Shown in pieces: positions 53,825 through 62,821 of a DNA stretch of 64,000 bases. The translations under genes were made by a program, and so were the position numbers. The stretch lies in the NCBI RefSeq assembly GCF_009711165.2, contig NZ_WMID02000002.1, positions 62,001-126,000 on the forward strand. The letters run 5' to 3'. A model generated the notes under the pieces. It saw only the letters and a list, made by a program, of their open reading frames with translations, was not told the origin of the DNA and ran no database searches. The stretch is from Flavobacterium sp. MC2016-06 (GTDB taxonomy: Bacteria > Bacteroidota > Bacteroidia > Flavobacteriales > Flavobacteriaceae). The stretch's first letter is position 1; each line of letters begins with the position of its first letter.

Positions 53825-55960
53825 TTACTCTTTTTTCTCCTCACGTGGAGGTCTTGGAATAAGTGCTTTTCTTGACACTTTTTCTTTTTTAGTTTTAGGA
53901 TCAACACCTAGGTATTTTACTTCAAATACATCACCCATGTTTACAACATCAGTAACATTTTCTGTACGTTCCCAAGCAAGCTCAGATACGTGAAGCAATA
54001 CTTCGTTTCCTGGCGCAGAAGTGTATTCTACTACAGCTCCAAAGTCAAGCATTTTGATTACTTTAACTTCGTAAGCTTCTCCCATTTGTGGTTTGAAAGT
54101 AATAGACTTAATTTTAGCCAATACCGCTTCAATTCCAGCAGGATCTGTACCTAATATTTCGATAACACCTTGCTCATCAACTTCGTTGATAACGATAGTT
54201 GTTCCAGTAGCTTTTTGTAATTCTTGAATTACTTTTCCACCAGGTCCAATTAAAGCTCCAATAAAGTTTCCAGGAATAGTTCTAGTGATGATTTTTGGTG
54301 CATGTGCTTTTACATCAGCTCTTGGAGTTGCAATAGTTTCAGTTAATTTTCCTAAAATATGCATACGTCCATCGCGCGCTTGATTAAGAGCTTGCTCCAT
54401 AATGTCATAACGTAAACCATCAATTTTGATGTCCATTTGACAAGCAGTAATACCGTCAGCAGTTCCAGTTACTTTAAAGTCCATATCTCCTAAGTGATCT
54501 TCGTCACCTAAAATATCAGACAATACAGCAAATTTTTCTCCGTCAGTAATCAATCCCATAGCAATACCAGAAACTGGTTTTACCATTTGAATTCCAGCAT
54601 CCATAAGAGCCATTGTTCCAGCACAAACTGTTGCCATAGAAGAAGAACCGTTAGATTCTAAAACTTCAGAAACAACACGAATTGTATAAGGACAATCTGC
54701 AGGAATCATATTTTTTAAAGCTCTTTGAGCTAAGTTACCGTGACCAACTTCTCTTCTTGAAGTTCCTCTTAGTGGTTTTGCTTCACCAGTAGAGAAAGGA
54801 GGGAAGTTATAGTGTAAGTAGAATTTCTCTTCACCTTGTTCAGATGGAGAATCAATTTGGTTCGCTTCTCTAGAAGTTCCTAAAGTTACTGTAGCCAATG
54901 CTTGAGTTTCTCCACGTGTAAATAAAGAAGAACCGTGAACTCTTGGTAAATAATCAGTCTCACACCAAATTGGTCTGATATCTGTTGTTTTTCTACCATC
55001 TAAACGAACGCCTAATTCTAATACTACATTACGAACAGCTTCTTTGTTTGTTTTGTAGAAATATTTAGAAACTAAATCTCCATCAGCAGCTAATTCTTCT
55101 TCAGTAAATAAAGCTTTTACTTCTTCTTTTACTTCAGCAAATGCAGCGCTTCTTTCGTGTTTAGCTGAACCAACTTTAGCGATAGCATAAATTTTATCGT
55201 ATGCAGCAGCTTTTACTTTTTTGTAGATTTCTTCGTTTTCTTTCTCACCTTCGTAAGTACGAATTTCTTTCTTTCCAAAAGCAGCTTGTAAACGTAATTG
55301 TGCTTGAATTTGAACTTTAATAGCTTCGTGAGCAAATTTAATTGCTTCTACCATTTCAGCTTCTGAGATTTCTTTCATCTCACCTTCAACCATAGCAACA
55401 GAATCCATAGAAGCTCCAATCATCATATCGATATCAGATTTTTCTAATTCTACTCTGCTTGGGTTGATTACAAATTTTCCGTCAATACGTGCAACACGTA
55501 CTTCTGAAATTAAGTTGTAAAATGGAATATCTGAAACTGCTAATGCTGCAGATGCAGCTAAACCAGCCAATGCATCTGGCATAACTTCTTCGTCATGAGA
55601 CATTAACTGAATCATAACTTGAGTTTCAGCATGGTAATCGTCTGGGAAAAGCGGACGCAATACACGGTCTACTAATCTCATTGTTAATACTTCGCTGTCG
55701 CTTGGACGTGCTTCTCTTTTAAAGAAACCTCCTGGGAAACGACCTGCTGCTGCAAATTTTTCGCGGTAATCTACCGTTAACGGTAAAAAATCTACATTTG
55801 GGTTAGCGGTACGAGCTGAAACTGCTGTTGCAAGTATCATTGTGTCGCCCATTCTTACTACTACAGAACCATCAGCTTGTTTAGCTAAACGTCCTGTCTC
55901 GATTGTGATGCTTCTGCCATCACCTAAATCGATTTTTTCTACAAATAATTGTGGAATCAT
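53825..55960 (-). CDS. pnp: Polyribonucleotide nucleotidyltransferase (PNPase)
   Basis: A 711-residue phosphorolytic 3'-5' exoribonuclease of mRNA decay. Two RNase PH cores are visible: the first with [13 protein letters not shown] and [18 protein letters not shown], the second with [15 protein letters not shown] and [23 protein letters not shown] domain follows ([23 protein letters not shown], about 565-590) and an S1 domain (about 625-695, [34 protein letters not shown]). Length matches the family. It lies downstream of rpsO, as in many bacteria, with a 176-nt gap that holds a terminator and a leader hairpin. Confidence 0.97.
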   Translation of the reverse strand: MIPQLFVEKIDLGDGRSITIETGRLAKQADGSVVVRMGDTMILATAVSARTANPNVDFLPLTVDYREKFAAAGRFPGGFFKREARPSDSEVLTMRLVDRVLRPLFPDDYHAETQVMIQLMSHDEEVMPDALAGLAASAALAVSDIPFYNLISEVRVARIDGKFVINPSRVELEKSDIDMMIGASMDSVAMVEGEMKEISEAEMVEAIKFAHEAIKVQIQAQLRLQAAFGKKEIRTYEGEKENEEIYKKVKAAAYDKIYAIAKVGSAKHERSAAFAEVKEEVKALFTEEELAADGDLVSKYFYKTNKEAVRNVVLELGVRLDGRKTTDIRPIWCETDYLPRVHGSSLFTRGETQALATVTLGTSREANQIDSPSEQGEEKFYLHYNFPPFSTGEAKPLRGTSRREVGHGNLAQRALKNMIPADCPYTIRVVSEVLESNGSSSMATVCAGTMALMDAGIQMVKPVSGIAMGLITDGEKFAVLSDILGDEDHLGDMDFKVTGTADGITACQMDIKIDGLRYDIMEQALNQARDGRMHILGKLTETIATPRADVKAHAPKIITRTIPGNFIGALIGPGGKVIQELQKATGTTIVINEVDEQGVIEILGTDPAGIEAVLAKIKSITFKPQMGEAYEVKVIKMLDFGAVVEYTSAPGNEVLLHVSELAWERTENVTDVVNMGDVFEVKYLGVDPKTKKEKVSRKALIPRPPREEKKE

Positions 55961-55983
55961 AATTTTTTTCCTTTTTGATTATA

Positions 55984-56043
55984 CAATGGGTTTTAGTTGT
56001 GTTGTAGTTGTTGTGTGTAGTTGTTGTAATCTAAAACCCAATG
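55984..56043 (-). promoter_or_regulatory. Leader stem-loop of pnp
   Basis: CAATGGGTTTTAG (55984-55996) and CTAAAACCCAATG (56031-56043) form a 13-bp inverted repeat with one mismatch. The 34-nt loop contains repeated TTGTTG-type text. It ends about 23 nt upstream of the pnp start codon. In E. coli a leader hairpin mediates pnp autocontrol through RNase III; an analogous role is possible here. Confidence 0.55.
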
Positions 56044-56099
56044 AAAAACCAAACTTTTTTTCTTATAAAATGCTTGTAATAAACGTAATCTGTGTAAAA

Positions 56100-56129
56100 A
56101 CAAAAAGAGGCACTTTCGCACCTCTTTTC
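56100..56129 (-). terminator. Terminator after rpsO
   Basis: On the minus strand AAAGAGG/CCTCTTT with inner wobble pairs closes a GAAA tetraloop, followed by TTTTTGTTTTT. It is 9 nt beyond the rpsO stop codon and may limit read-through into pnp. Confidence 0.8.
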
Positions 56130-56137
56130 TATATTGA

Positions 56138-56404
56138 TTATTTTCTGATATTCAATACTTTGATAATCTCACGATATCTGTTGATCTCTTTCTTTTTCAA
56201 GTAATCTAACAATGATCTTCTTTTACCTACTAGTAAAACTAGTGAACGTTCAGTGTTATAATCGTGACGATTTTTTTTCAAGTGCTCAGTTAAGTGTGAA
56301 ATTCTGTAAGTGAACAATGCGATTTGAGCTTCTGCTTTTCCAGTGTTTGTTGCTTCACCGTGTTGTGCAAAAATCTCTTCTTTCTTTTCTTTAGTTAAAT
56401 ACAT
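56138..56404 (-). CDS. rpsO: 30S ribosomal protein S15
   Basis: An 88-residue ribosomal protein that binds 16S rRNA early in 30S assembly. Conserved segments: GKAEAQIALFTYRISHLTEHLKKNRHDYNTERSLVLLVGKRRSLLDYLKKK. The length is one residue under the usual 89. A -7 box (56460-56467) and a 15-bp palindrome lie in the upstream region. pnp follows downstream. Confidence 0.97.
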   Translation of the reverse strand: MYLTKEKKEEIFAQHGEATNTGKAEAQIALFTYRISHLTEHLKKNRHDYNTERSLVLLVGKRRSLLDYLKKKEINRYREIIKVLNIRK

Positions 56405-56427
56405 TCCAATATTATTTAATGATTTTT

Positions 56428-56442
56428 ATGTATGTCATACAT
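56428..56442. repeat. 15-bp palindrome in the rpsO leader
   Basis: ATGTATG-T-CATACAT is a perfect 7-bp inverted repeat around one base, between the -7 box and the start codon of rpsO. It could be an operator or an RNA hairpin; ribosomal protein S15 is known to control its own leader in other bacteria. Confidence 0.45.
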
Positions 56443-56459
56443 CTTTTGTAAGACGGGTG

Positions 56460-56467
56460 CAAAAATA
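56460..56467 (-). promoter_or_regulatory. -7 box of rpsO
   Basis: On the minus strand TATTTTTG matches TAnnTTTG, about 55 nt before the start codon. No clear -33 TTG is present. Confidence 0.45.
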
Positions 56468-56602
56468 CATCTTTTTTTCGAAAAAATAAATTTAAAGACC
56501 GAAAAATTTCAAGAATATATTAATAGGTCAAAAAAATACCATTTTAGCAATTAGCTCAAAGAGTTTATTTTCTAATTAATTAGTAATAAGAATTGTAGAG
56601 AT

Positions 56603-57304
56603 TTATTTTTTAATACTTCTACCATTGTTTTCTAAAATTGACTTTTCTTTTGATGAAGCATAAGGATGTTTAATATTATTTTCATCTGTACTAACGCCTG
56701 AAAGCAATACTCCTTTATCATAATTTTCAGTAAAACTAGTATTGTTTATAGTATCACTACCTTGCCAAACACCTTGTTTTACCCCGTTTTTTATAATTCC
56801 TTTTTCATAAAACGGAGGGTCTGTATCTTCATATTCTCCATTTCCATCTATTACGAGCTGTTCTTTATCTCTGTTCCAGAAATTGATAAGCAGTGTTTGT
56901 AAAGTCTTAGTTTTAGGATTCCACAAATTCTGCTTTTCAGATTTCATGCTTTGGTTTTCGTACCAATTATATTCTTTGCCAGTTTTATGATCGTCGGAAT
57001 AATTTACAGAAGATTCTTTTGCTCCATTTTTGTAATAATAAACAAATTCGCCTTCTTTCTTTAAAACATCTTTAGTTAATGATGTTCCAGTCATTTTTTT
57101 TCTTCCAGATCTATAGTAATCCGTTACAAGAAAGCGATCGCTTTTTTGAGAAAAATTGGTAAACACTCTTGTATAGCTATAATTCTCGCGCGTTGCTTCA
57201 CGACCTAGTGAATCCAGATAAATTTGTTTTGATGCTACATTGATTTGTGCAAATAAACTAAATGAAATAAAGAGGTAAAATAAGACAAGTGCGTTTTTTC
57301 TCAT
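56603..57304 (-). CDS. Secreted MORN/YwqK-like repeat protein
   Basis: A 233-residue exported protein (signal peptide about 1-19, ending LFAQ). The middle has MORN/YwqK-type repeats: YYRSGRKKMTGTS, GEFVYYYKNGAKESSVNY and GKEYNWYENQSMKSEKQ, each pairing an aromatic-rich strand with G-x2-x-x2-Y. A later segment GIIKNGVKQGVWQG continues the pattern. YwqK is labelled an antitoxin in some databases, but there is no toxin partner here and the signal peptide argues for an envelope role. Such repeat proteins are frequent in Flavobacterium; the function is unknown. Confidence 0.75.
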   Translation of the reverse strand: MRKNALVLFYLFISFSLFAQINVASKQIYLDSLGREATRENYSYTRVFTNFSQKSDRFLVTDYYRSGRKKMTGTSLTKDVLKKEGEFVYYYKNGAKESSVNYSDDHKTGKEYNWYENQSMKSEKQNLWNPKTKTLQTLLINFWNRDKEQLVIDGNGEYEDTDPPFYEKGIIKNGVKQGVWQGSDTINNTSFTENYDKGVLLSGVSTDENNIKHPYASSKEKSILENNGRSIKK

Positions 57305-57338
57305 TTAGAAGATGCTTTTTATAGTAAAAATAGCAGTC

Positions 57339-57794
57339 CTAGAATAATTTAGCAACTTCTTGATTAACAAATTCTAAAAATCTTTCGTCAGCTTCAGTAA
57401 AAGGATCAATAACGTGGCTGTCAATGTCAATCTGTCCAATGTTTTTTCCATCAACAAATAAAGGAACGACAATTTCAGATTTTACAGTAAAACTACAGGC
57501 AATATAATTGTCTTGAGCATTAACATCTGGCACCACAAAATTTGCATTGCTTTCTGCAACTTGACCACAGATTCCTTTTCCAAACGGAATTACCGTATGA
57601 TCTGTTTCTGCACCTACATAAGGACCTAAATGTAAGGTCTTAGTTTCGTGATTAGCAAAATAAAAACCAACCCAGTTGTAATATTCAACATTTGAACTTA
57701 ATAATTGACAAACAGCCAATAATTTTTCGTCTCTAACAATAGTTGTATCAGCAACAATAGTGCTTATTTTTGGTTGTAATTCTTGAAAAGTCAT
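57339..57794 (-). CDS. GAF-domain protein, probable free methionine-(R)-sulfoxide reductase
   Basis: A 151-residue single GAF domain of the fRMsr type, which reduces free methionine-R-sulfoxide. The signature PFGKGICGQVAESN, then DNYIAC and KSEIVVPLF are seen. Two of the three cysteines of the E. coli enzyme align (Cys76 and Cys100, 24 residues apart, corresponding to Cys94 and Cys118). The position of Cys84 is a His (about 66), so the disulfide relay would be shorter. It could still be active, as some relatives work with two cysteines. It is divergent from xrtF. Confidence 0.85.
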   Translation of the reverse strand: MTFQELQPKISTIVADTTIVRDEKLLAVCQLLSSNVEYYNWVGFYFANHETKTLHLGPYVGAETDHTVIPFGKGICGQVAESNANFVVPDVNAQDNYIACSFTVKSEIVVPLFVDGKNIGQIDIDSHVIDPFTEADERFLEFVNQEVAKLF

Positions 57795-57843
57795 GATATA
57801 AAAATTTTATACAAAAGTATTTAAAGCTGAAGTCAAAAAAACA

Positions 57844-57851
57844 TAAATTTG
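57844..57851 (+). promoter_or_regulatory. -7 box of the xrtF operon
   Basis: TAAATTTG matches TAnnTTTG and ends 13 nt before the TTG start codon at 57865. No clear -33 element. Confidence 0.45.
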
Positions 57852-57864
57852 AAAAAAAATTCTC

Positions 57865-58401
57865 TTGAAAAAATATTTAATACAGTTTAAACCATTCTTA
57901 ATTTTTATAGGCACTTTTTTTGCGGCTTATATTGTGCTTACATTAGCTTATAAGTTTTATTTAAATTGTTTTGAAGCCAATGAAGTCGACGGAATAACTA
58001 CAGCAGTCAGCCGAAATGTTGAGCAATTAATGCATATCTTTAATTATGATACAAAAGTTCAAAAAAGCCAATCAAATGCTTGGTTTAATATCATATTCAA
58101 TCAAAAACCTTTAGCGCGTATTATCGAAGGTTGTAATGCAGTGAGCGTAATAATTCTCTTTATTTCATTTATAATTGCTTTTTCAGGAAAATTTAAAACA
58201 ACATTACTTTTTATCCTGTTTGGAATTTGTTCTGTTTATGCTTTAAATGTCGTGCGTATTGCTTTGCTGACAGTTTTACTATTTCATTTTCCAGAGCAGA
58301 GACATTTTTTACACGGCGTTTTTTTTCCGCTTGTTATTTATGGATACATTTTTATTTTGTGGATTTTCTGGGTGAATAAATTTTCGAAATATGCTAAATA
58401 A
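57865..58401 (+). CDS. xrtF: Exosortase family protein XrtF
   Basis: A 178-residue integral-membrane cysteine transpeptidase that cleaves and sorts exported proteins bearing a C-terminal tripartite signal. The predicted triad is present: Cys90 in RIIEGCNAVS, Arg131 in LNVVRIALL and His150 in FPEQRHFLHGVFF. The start is a TTG, needed to include the N-terminal MKKYLIQFKPF block of the family. Its end overlaps the next gene by 11 nt. No protein with an obvious exosortase recognition tail was found in this window, so the target must lie elsewhere. Confidence 0.9.
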   Translation: MKKYLIQFKPFLIFIGTFFAAYIVLTLAYKFYLNCFEANEVDGITTAVSRNVEQLMHIFNYDTKVQKSQSNAWFNIIFNQKPLARIIEGCNAVSVIILFISFIIAFSGKFKTTLLFILFGICSVYALNVVRIALLTVLLFHFPEQRHFLHGVFFPLVIYGYIFILWIFWVNKFSKYAK

Positions 58402-58837
58402 AATAAAGCAGAATAAAATAAAAATTCTAATTGCAGTTATCGTTGTTTGTTGCTTTGGAATTATTCGAGCATTTGAAAGTCAATTGTTTTACGATCCGTT
58501 TTTAGATTACTTTGAATCTAATTTCATAAAGCTGCCTTTTCCCGAAGTAAATGTTTTCAGTCTTTTTTGCGGGCTTTTATTGCGCTATGTTTTAAATACA
58601 CTTTTGTCTTTACTCTTAATTTATACTTTATTTTCAGATAGAGATATTCTGAAATTCAGTACCTACTTGTATGTTTTTTTTCTAATACTGCTTTTAGGAA
58701 TGTTTTTTATAATTCTTAAATGTTTTCCAGACGCAAGCTGGCTTCTTTTTTATGTTAGAAGATTTATAATTCAGCCCATATTTATAATATTATTTATTCC
58801 AGCTTTTTATTATCAGCTGCAGTATTCTAAAAATTAA
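58391..58837 (+). CDS. Exosortase F system-associated membrane protein
   Basis: A 148-residue protein with about four TM helices (about 10-27, 50-75, 88-113 and 125-143). It directly follows and overlaps xrtF, the arrangement that defines exosortase F-associated proteins in flavobacteria. Conserved YDPFLDYFES and the hydrophobic C-terminal half fit that family. Its biochemical role is unknown; it may help present or process the XrtF substrate. Confidence 0.85.
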   Translation: MLNKIKQNKIKILIAVIVVCCFGIIRAFESQLFYDPFLDYFESNFIKLPFPEVNVFSLFCGLLLRYVLNTLLSLLLIYTLFSDRDILKFSTYLYVFFLILLLGMFFIILKCFPDASWLLFYVRRFIIQPIFIILFIPAFYYQLQYSKN

Positions 58838-58871
58838 TATTTTATTTAGCCATTTTCTCAAGTCTTTTAGA

Positions 58872-58879
58872 TAATTTTG
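58872..58879 (+). promoter_or_regulatory. -7 box immediately before the HYC_CC_PP gene
   Basis: TAATTTTG matches TAnnTTTG but ends only 4 nt before the ATG at 58884. If used, the transcript would start at or after the start codon, or be leaderless. Confidence 0.35.
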
Positions 58880-58883
58880 CAGT

Positions 58884-59282
58884 ATGAATTTAAAAAAGTG
58901 CACAGGATTATTTTTAGCGTTGCTATTGTTGGTTTCCAACATAGGCTTTGCTTTTGATGTGCATTACTGCGGCGGTAAAATTGCTTCGGTATCTTTAAAT
59001 ACAACAATAGCAGTATCACCAGAAAAGAAATGTTGTGGCGCTTCTGAGAAAAAATCATCATGCTGTAAAGACAAAGTCGTGCATTTTGAAAAAAAATCAG
59101 ACAATGCAACACTTAAAATTTTCTTTTTTCAGTTTCCATTTCCTGCTGTAATTCAAGAATTCAAACCAATTGCTTTTTTATCAGTTCCAAACTTCAAGAG
59201 CAATCAAGTCATTTCGTATTACACAGATGCAAATGCGCCCCCCTTATTCAAACTCTACAATCAATATATTTTTTACTCCTGA
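58884..59282 (+). CDS. HYC_CC_PP family exported cysteine-rich protein
   Basis: A 132-residue protein with a signal peptide (about 1-22). The family name comes from motifs all seen here: FDVHYCGG (HYC), KKCCGASEKKSSCCKD (paired CC) and ANAPPLFKLYNQ (PP). The paired cysteines suggest binding of soft metals such as copper, although this is inference. It precedes a TonB-dependent receptor by 114 nt and an HMA-domain gene follows, so the three probably form a metal handling or uptake module of the envelope. Confidence 0.85.
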   Translation: MNLKKCTGLFLALLLLVSNIGFAFDVHYCGGKIASVSLNTTIAVSPEKKCCGASEKKSSCCKDKVVHFEKKSDNATLKIFFFQFPFPAVIQEFKPIAFLSVPNFKSNQVISYYTDANAPPLFKLYNQYIFYS

Positions 59283-59396
59283 TTTTAATGTTTAGAGTCA
59301 AGCTTTATTATAGCTTGTGTTTTGCTGTTTGATAGTTTCTCATAGGTTTGAGAATTTTTCAAAAGCAGTTTTCTAAATAACATTAAAATCATTTTT

Positions 59397-61403
59397 ATGC
59401 AAAAAAATACCACGCTTTTTGTAATGATTTTGCTTTCAGTATCTGTTTTTTCCCAAGAAAATTTAGAAGAAGTAAAGATCAACAAAAAGCAAAAAGGAAT
59501 AAAAAAATCCTATACGCTTACCACAAATACATCAGTTATTACAAGCAAAGAATTATTAAAAGCAGCTTGCTGTAACCTTGCCGAAAGTTTTGAGACCAAT
59601 CCGTCAATCGATGTCAATTTCTCAGACGCCTTAACGGGAACCAAACAAATAAAAATGTTAGGTTTAACAAGTCCATATCTAATGATTACCGAAGAGAATA
59701 TACCTTCAGTCCGCGGTGCATCTCAAGCTTATGGATTATCATTTACACCTGGAACCTGGATCGAAAGTGTTCAGATTACCAAAGGAGCAGGAAGCGTTAT
59801 AAACGGTTACGAAAGTATTTCTGGACAAATAAACACGGAACTTTTAAAACCTTTAAGCGATATTCCTTTCTTTCTGAATGCTTACGGATCTACTGATTCG
59901 AGGTTTGAGTTAAATACCCACTTCAATAAAAAATTATCGGATAAATGGGCGACAAGTTTATTTCTTCATGGAAATACCCGTGTTGCAAAAAACGATATGA
60001 ATAACGACGGATTTCTAGATAATCCGCTAGGTAAACAAATTAATATTTTAAACCGATATCAATATTACGACCAAGAAAGCGGTTTAGTGAGTTTTATCAA
60101 TTTCAGATACATGAATGATCAAAAACAAACTGGCGAAGTAAATTTTGATAAAGACAGAGACAGAGGAACAACCAATTATTGGGGTTCAGAAATTAATACC
60201 GAACGTTTTGATGTTTCTACCAAAACTGGATATGTTTTTCCAGATATGCCCTATCAGAGTATTGGTTTTCAGAATGCTTTTAATAGTCATAAGCAAGATT
60301 CCTATTATGGATTAAATGTATATGATATTAAGCAGAATAGTTTTTATTCAAATTTAATTTTCAATTCGATTATCAACAATACCAAGCATAAATTTACGAC
60401 TGGATTAAATTTTACTTACGATCAATATCAAGAATTTGTCAACTTAAATGATTACAGCAGAATTGACAATTCCGTTGGAGCATTTTTTGAATATACTTAT
60501 GACAATACCGATAATTTTAGTTTGATATTAGGCGGTAGAGTTGATAATCATAATAGACTAGGTTTTTTTGTGACACCACGTCTGCACATGAGATACAATC
60601 CGTGGAAAAATGGAGTAATTCGTTTTTCAGCAGGAAGAGGGAAACGTTCTGCTAATATTTTTGCCGAAAATCAACAACTTTTTGCAAGCTCAAGGACTTT
60701 TTCAATTTTAGATACAAATGGAAAAATTTATGGTTTGAATCCTGAAATTGCTTGGAATTATGGTGTAAGTTTTTCTCAGAAGTTTAAAATTTTTAATAAA
60801 AATGCCGATGCTGGTTTTGATTTCTATAGAACCGATTTTCAAAACCAAGCCATTGTTGATTTAATGCAAAGTCCGCAGGAAGTTTTGTTTTATAATTTAA
60901 AAGGAAATTCATTTGCAAATAGCCTGCAGATTGAGTTTAACTACGAATTAATTCATAATTTAAATCTACGTACAGCTTATAAATATTACGATATTCAAAC
61001 CGATTATTTGCGCGGAACATTTCAACGTCCGCTGCAGGCAAAGCATCGTTTTTTAGGGAATTTAGAATACGAAACAACTCTAAACGATGATAAACAATGG
61101 AAGTTTGATTATACTTTTAATTGGTCTGGAAAACAGCAATTGCCTTATACAGCATCAAATCCTACTGCCGATCAATTTCCAGATTTTTCACCTTCTTATG
61201 CCGTCATGAATATTCAAGTTACAAGAGTTTTTTCACCTGTTTTTGAAGTTTATATTGGAGGAGAAAATATTGGAAATTACAAACAAGAAAAAGCAATTTT
61301 AGGATCAGAAAATCCGTTTGGACCAAATTTTGATGCTTCGATTGCATACGCTCCAATTTTTGGACAAATGTATTATGCAGGATTACGATTTAAAATAAAA
61401 TAG
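59397..61403 (+). CDS. TonB-dependent receptor of the metal-related module
   Basis: A 668-residue outer-membrane receptor with a signal peptide (about 1-18, ending SVFSQ). It lacks the N-terminal carboxypeptidase-like domain. The plug (about 40-150) includes AACCNLAESFETNPSIDV and IESVQITKGAGSVINGYESISGQINTEL. A barrel follows and ends GQMYYAGLRFKIK. Lying between an HYC_CC_PP protein and an HMA-domain protein, it is predicted to handle a metal or metallophore. It is smaller than the SusC-type and STN-type transporters in this window. Confidence 0.9.
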   Translation: MQKNTTLFVMILLSVSVFSQENLEEVKINKKQKGIKKSYTLTTNTSVITSKELLKAACCNLAESFETNPSIDVNFSDALTGTKQIKMLGLTSPYLMITEENIPSVRGASQAYGLSFTPGTWIESVQITKGAGSVINGYESISGQINTELLKPLSDIPFFLNAYGSTDSRFELNTHFNKKLSDKWATSLFLHGNTRVAKNDMNNDGFLDNPLGKQINILNRYQYYDQESGLVSFINFRYMNDQKQTGEVNFDKDRDRGTTNYWGSEINTERFDVSTKTGYVFPDMPYQSIGFQNAFNSHKQDSYYGLNVYDIKQNSFYSNLIFNSIINNTKHKFTTGLNFTYDQYQEFVNLNDYSRIDNSVGAFFEYTYDNTDNFSLILGGRVDNHNRLGFFVTPRLHMRYNPWKNGVIRFSAGRGKRSANIFAENQQLFASSRTFSILDTNGKIYGLNPEIAWNYGVSFSQKFKIFNKNADAGFDFYRTDFQNQAIVDLMQSPQEVLFYNLKGNSFANSLQIEFNYELIHNLNLRTAYKYYDIQTDYLRGTFQRPLQAKHRFLGNLEYETTLNDDKQWKFDYTFNWSGKQQLPYTASNPTADQFPDFSPSYAVMNIQVTRVFSPVFEVYIGGENIGNYKQEKAILGSENPFGPNFDASIAYAPIFGQMYYAGLRFKIK

Positions 61404-61445
61404 AGATTGCAATATCAATTTCAATAACAATAAATACTAGCTAAT

Positions 61446-61787
61446 ATGAATAAAATAATTTTAATAATACTGATGACTTTTTTAGGATTTTCGGCTCAGG
61501 CACAAACTAAAAAAAATAAAAATTTAAAATATACTACAGAGGTAAATGGTAATTGTGAGCAATGTAAAAAGCGTATTGAAAAAGCAGCTTTTAGCGTTCC
61601 GGGAGTAAAAACGGCTAATTGGGATGTTAGCTCACATCAACTGACTGTAATTTTAAATGAAGAGAAATCTTCGACTGAAGATTTGAATAAAGCGATTGCC
61701 AAAGTAGGGCATGATACCAAAGATGTTAAAGCAGCAGAAGCAGATTATGATAATTTGCACACCTGCTGCAAGTACGTAAGGGAATAA
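61446..61787 (+). CDS. Exported heavy-metal-associated (HMA) domain protein
   Basis: A 113-residue protein with a signal peptide (about 1-20, ending AQAQ) and one HMA/ferredoxin-like fold. The metal motif is GNCEQCKKRIEKAAFSVPGV (GxCxxC, about 38-43), followed by ANWDVSSHQLTVILNEEKSS. The tail has another Cys pair (HTCCKYV). Copper or similar metal binding in the periplasm is predicted. It is the last gene of the metal module, with a terminator after it. Confidence 0.87.
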   Translation: MNKIILIILMTFLGFSAQAQTKKNKNLKYTTEVNGNCEQCKKRIEKAAFSVPGVKTANWDVSSHQLTVILNEEKSSTEDLNKAIAKVGHDTKDVKAAEADYDNLHTCCKYVRE

Positions 61788-61797
61788 TTTTTTTAAT

Positions 61798-61826
61798 ACC
61801 CAAGTTAATCCTTGGGTGTTTTTTTA
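61798..61826 (+). terminator. Intrinsic terminator after the HMA gene
   Basis: ACCCAAG/CTTGGGT with a 6-nt loop, followed by GTTTTTTT. Confidence 0.82.
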
Positions 61827-61915
61827 TAGTTAATTTATCTTTAAAATGCCGTATTTTATTGTAGTTAAGGTAAATTATTGCTACTTTCACCACTTATAAA
61901 TATAACCAAACTTTT

Positions 61916-62596
61916 ATGAATAATTTTGAATGGACACAATTAGTCAACCCTGAATTTTATATTACGTTAAGTATAGGAGGTTTTCAAATTGGTCTTTTTA
62001 TTGTTTTGTTTATAGTATTTGCTGAAACAGGACTTTTTGCAGGTTTTTTTCTGCCCGGAGATAGTTTACTTTTTTTAGCGGGTATTTATAGCAGAGATTT
62101 AATTCAGAACGTTGTTGATATTCCAAGTGATTTTATAAATGTACTTTTATTATCTATTGCTGTTGCAACAATGGGAGTTTTTGGAAATATGACAGGATAT
62201 TGGTTTGGTGCCAAAAGCGGTTATTATTTATTTAAAAAAGAAGACACCTTTTGGTTTAAAAAGAAATACCTATTACAGTCAAAAGATTTCTTTGAAAAGT
62301 ACGGAGGAAAAGCAATTATCTATGCGCGTTTTCTACCAATTTTCAGAACCTTTGCTCCAATTATAGCCGGTATAGTTTCTATGGATAAAAAGAAATTTAT
62401 GTTCTATAATATTTTGAGCTCCGTTTTATGGTCTTTCATATTGATTTTTGCAGGACACTATTTATACGGAGTGTTTTTAAAACAAGGCATAGATTTAAAA
62501 GAACATATAGAATACATCATTATAATAATTATTATAATATCGACATTCCCAGTACTGCTGAAACTCATGAAAAAGAGACCAAGCGAAAAGGTATAA
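61916..62596 (+). CDS. DedA/SNARE-associated family membrane protein
   Basis: A 226-residue inner-membrane protein of the DedA (VTT domain) family, members of which flip or recycle lipid carriers such as undecaprenyl phosphate. Motifs: FAETGLFAGFFLPGDSLLFLAGI (about 41-63), GNMTGYWFGAKSGYYLF, and the re-entrant loop FEKYGGKAIIYARFLPIFRTFAPIIAGIVSMDKKKF (about 126-161). Two or three further helices follow. It stands alone, with a terminator downstream. Confidence 0.9.
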   Translation: MNNFEWTQLVNPEFYITLSIGGFQIGLFIVLFIVFAETGLFAGFFLPGDSLLFLAGIYSRDLIQNVVDIPSDFINVLLLSIAVATMGVFGNMTGYWFGAKSGYYLFKKEDTFWFKKKYLLQSKDFFEKYGGKAIIYARFLPIFRTFAPIIAGIVSMDKKKFMFYNILSSVLWSFILIFAGHYLYGVFLKQGIDLKEHIEYIIIIIIIISTFPVLLKLMKKRPSEKV

Positions 62597-62615
62597 TAAA
62601 TAATAAATTTTCAAT

Positions 62616-62660
62616 AAAAAAATCCCAAATTCCAATTGCTGGAGTTTGGGATTTTTTTTG
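62616..62660 (+). terminator. Intrinsic terminator after the DedA gene
   Basis: AATCCCAAATTCCA/TGGAGTTTGGGATT (one mismatch) with a short loop, followed by eight Ts. Confidence 0.87.
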
Positions 62661-62821
62661 TTTTAAGATTGCTAAAAGAATCTTCAAAAGTATATTTTAA
62701 TTGAAACCTATAGTACAAAAAGTAATTTGAGTGTGTTGTAAAATTTTATTCTGCTATCAATTGAAATTTAGATTATTGAATTGGAATTTGGAATTTAAAA
62801 AATTGAAATTTAACCAAAGGT

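Noticed and set aside
56603..57304. Antitoxin of a YwqK-type toxin-antitoxin pair
   Set aside because: There is a clear signal peptide and no adjacent toxin candidate. The match is only to MORN-like repeats.
58867..59112. Minus-strand frame opposite the HYC_CC_PP gene
   Set aside because: It overlaps a recognised family gene on the other strand and has no promoter or homology.
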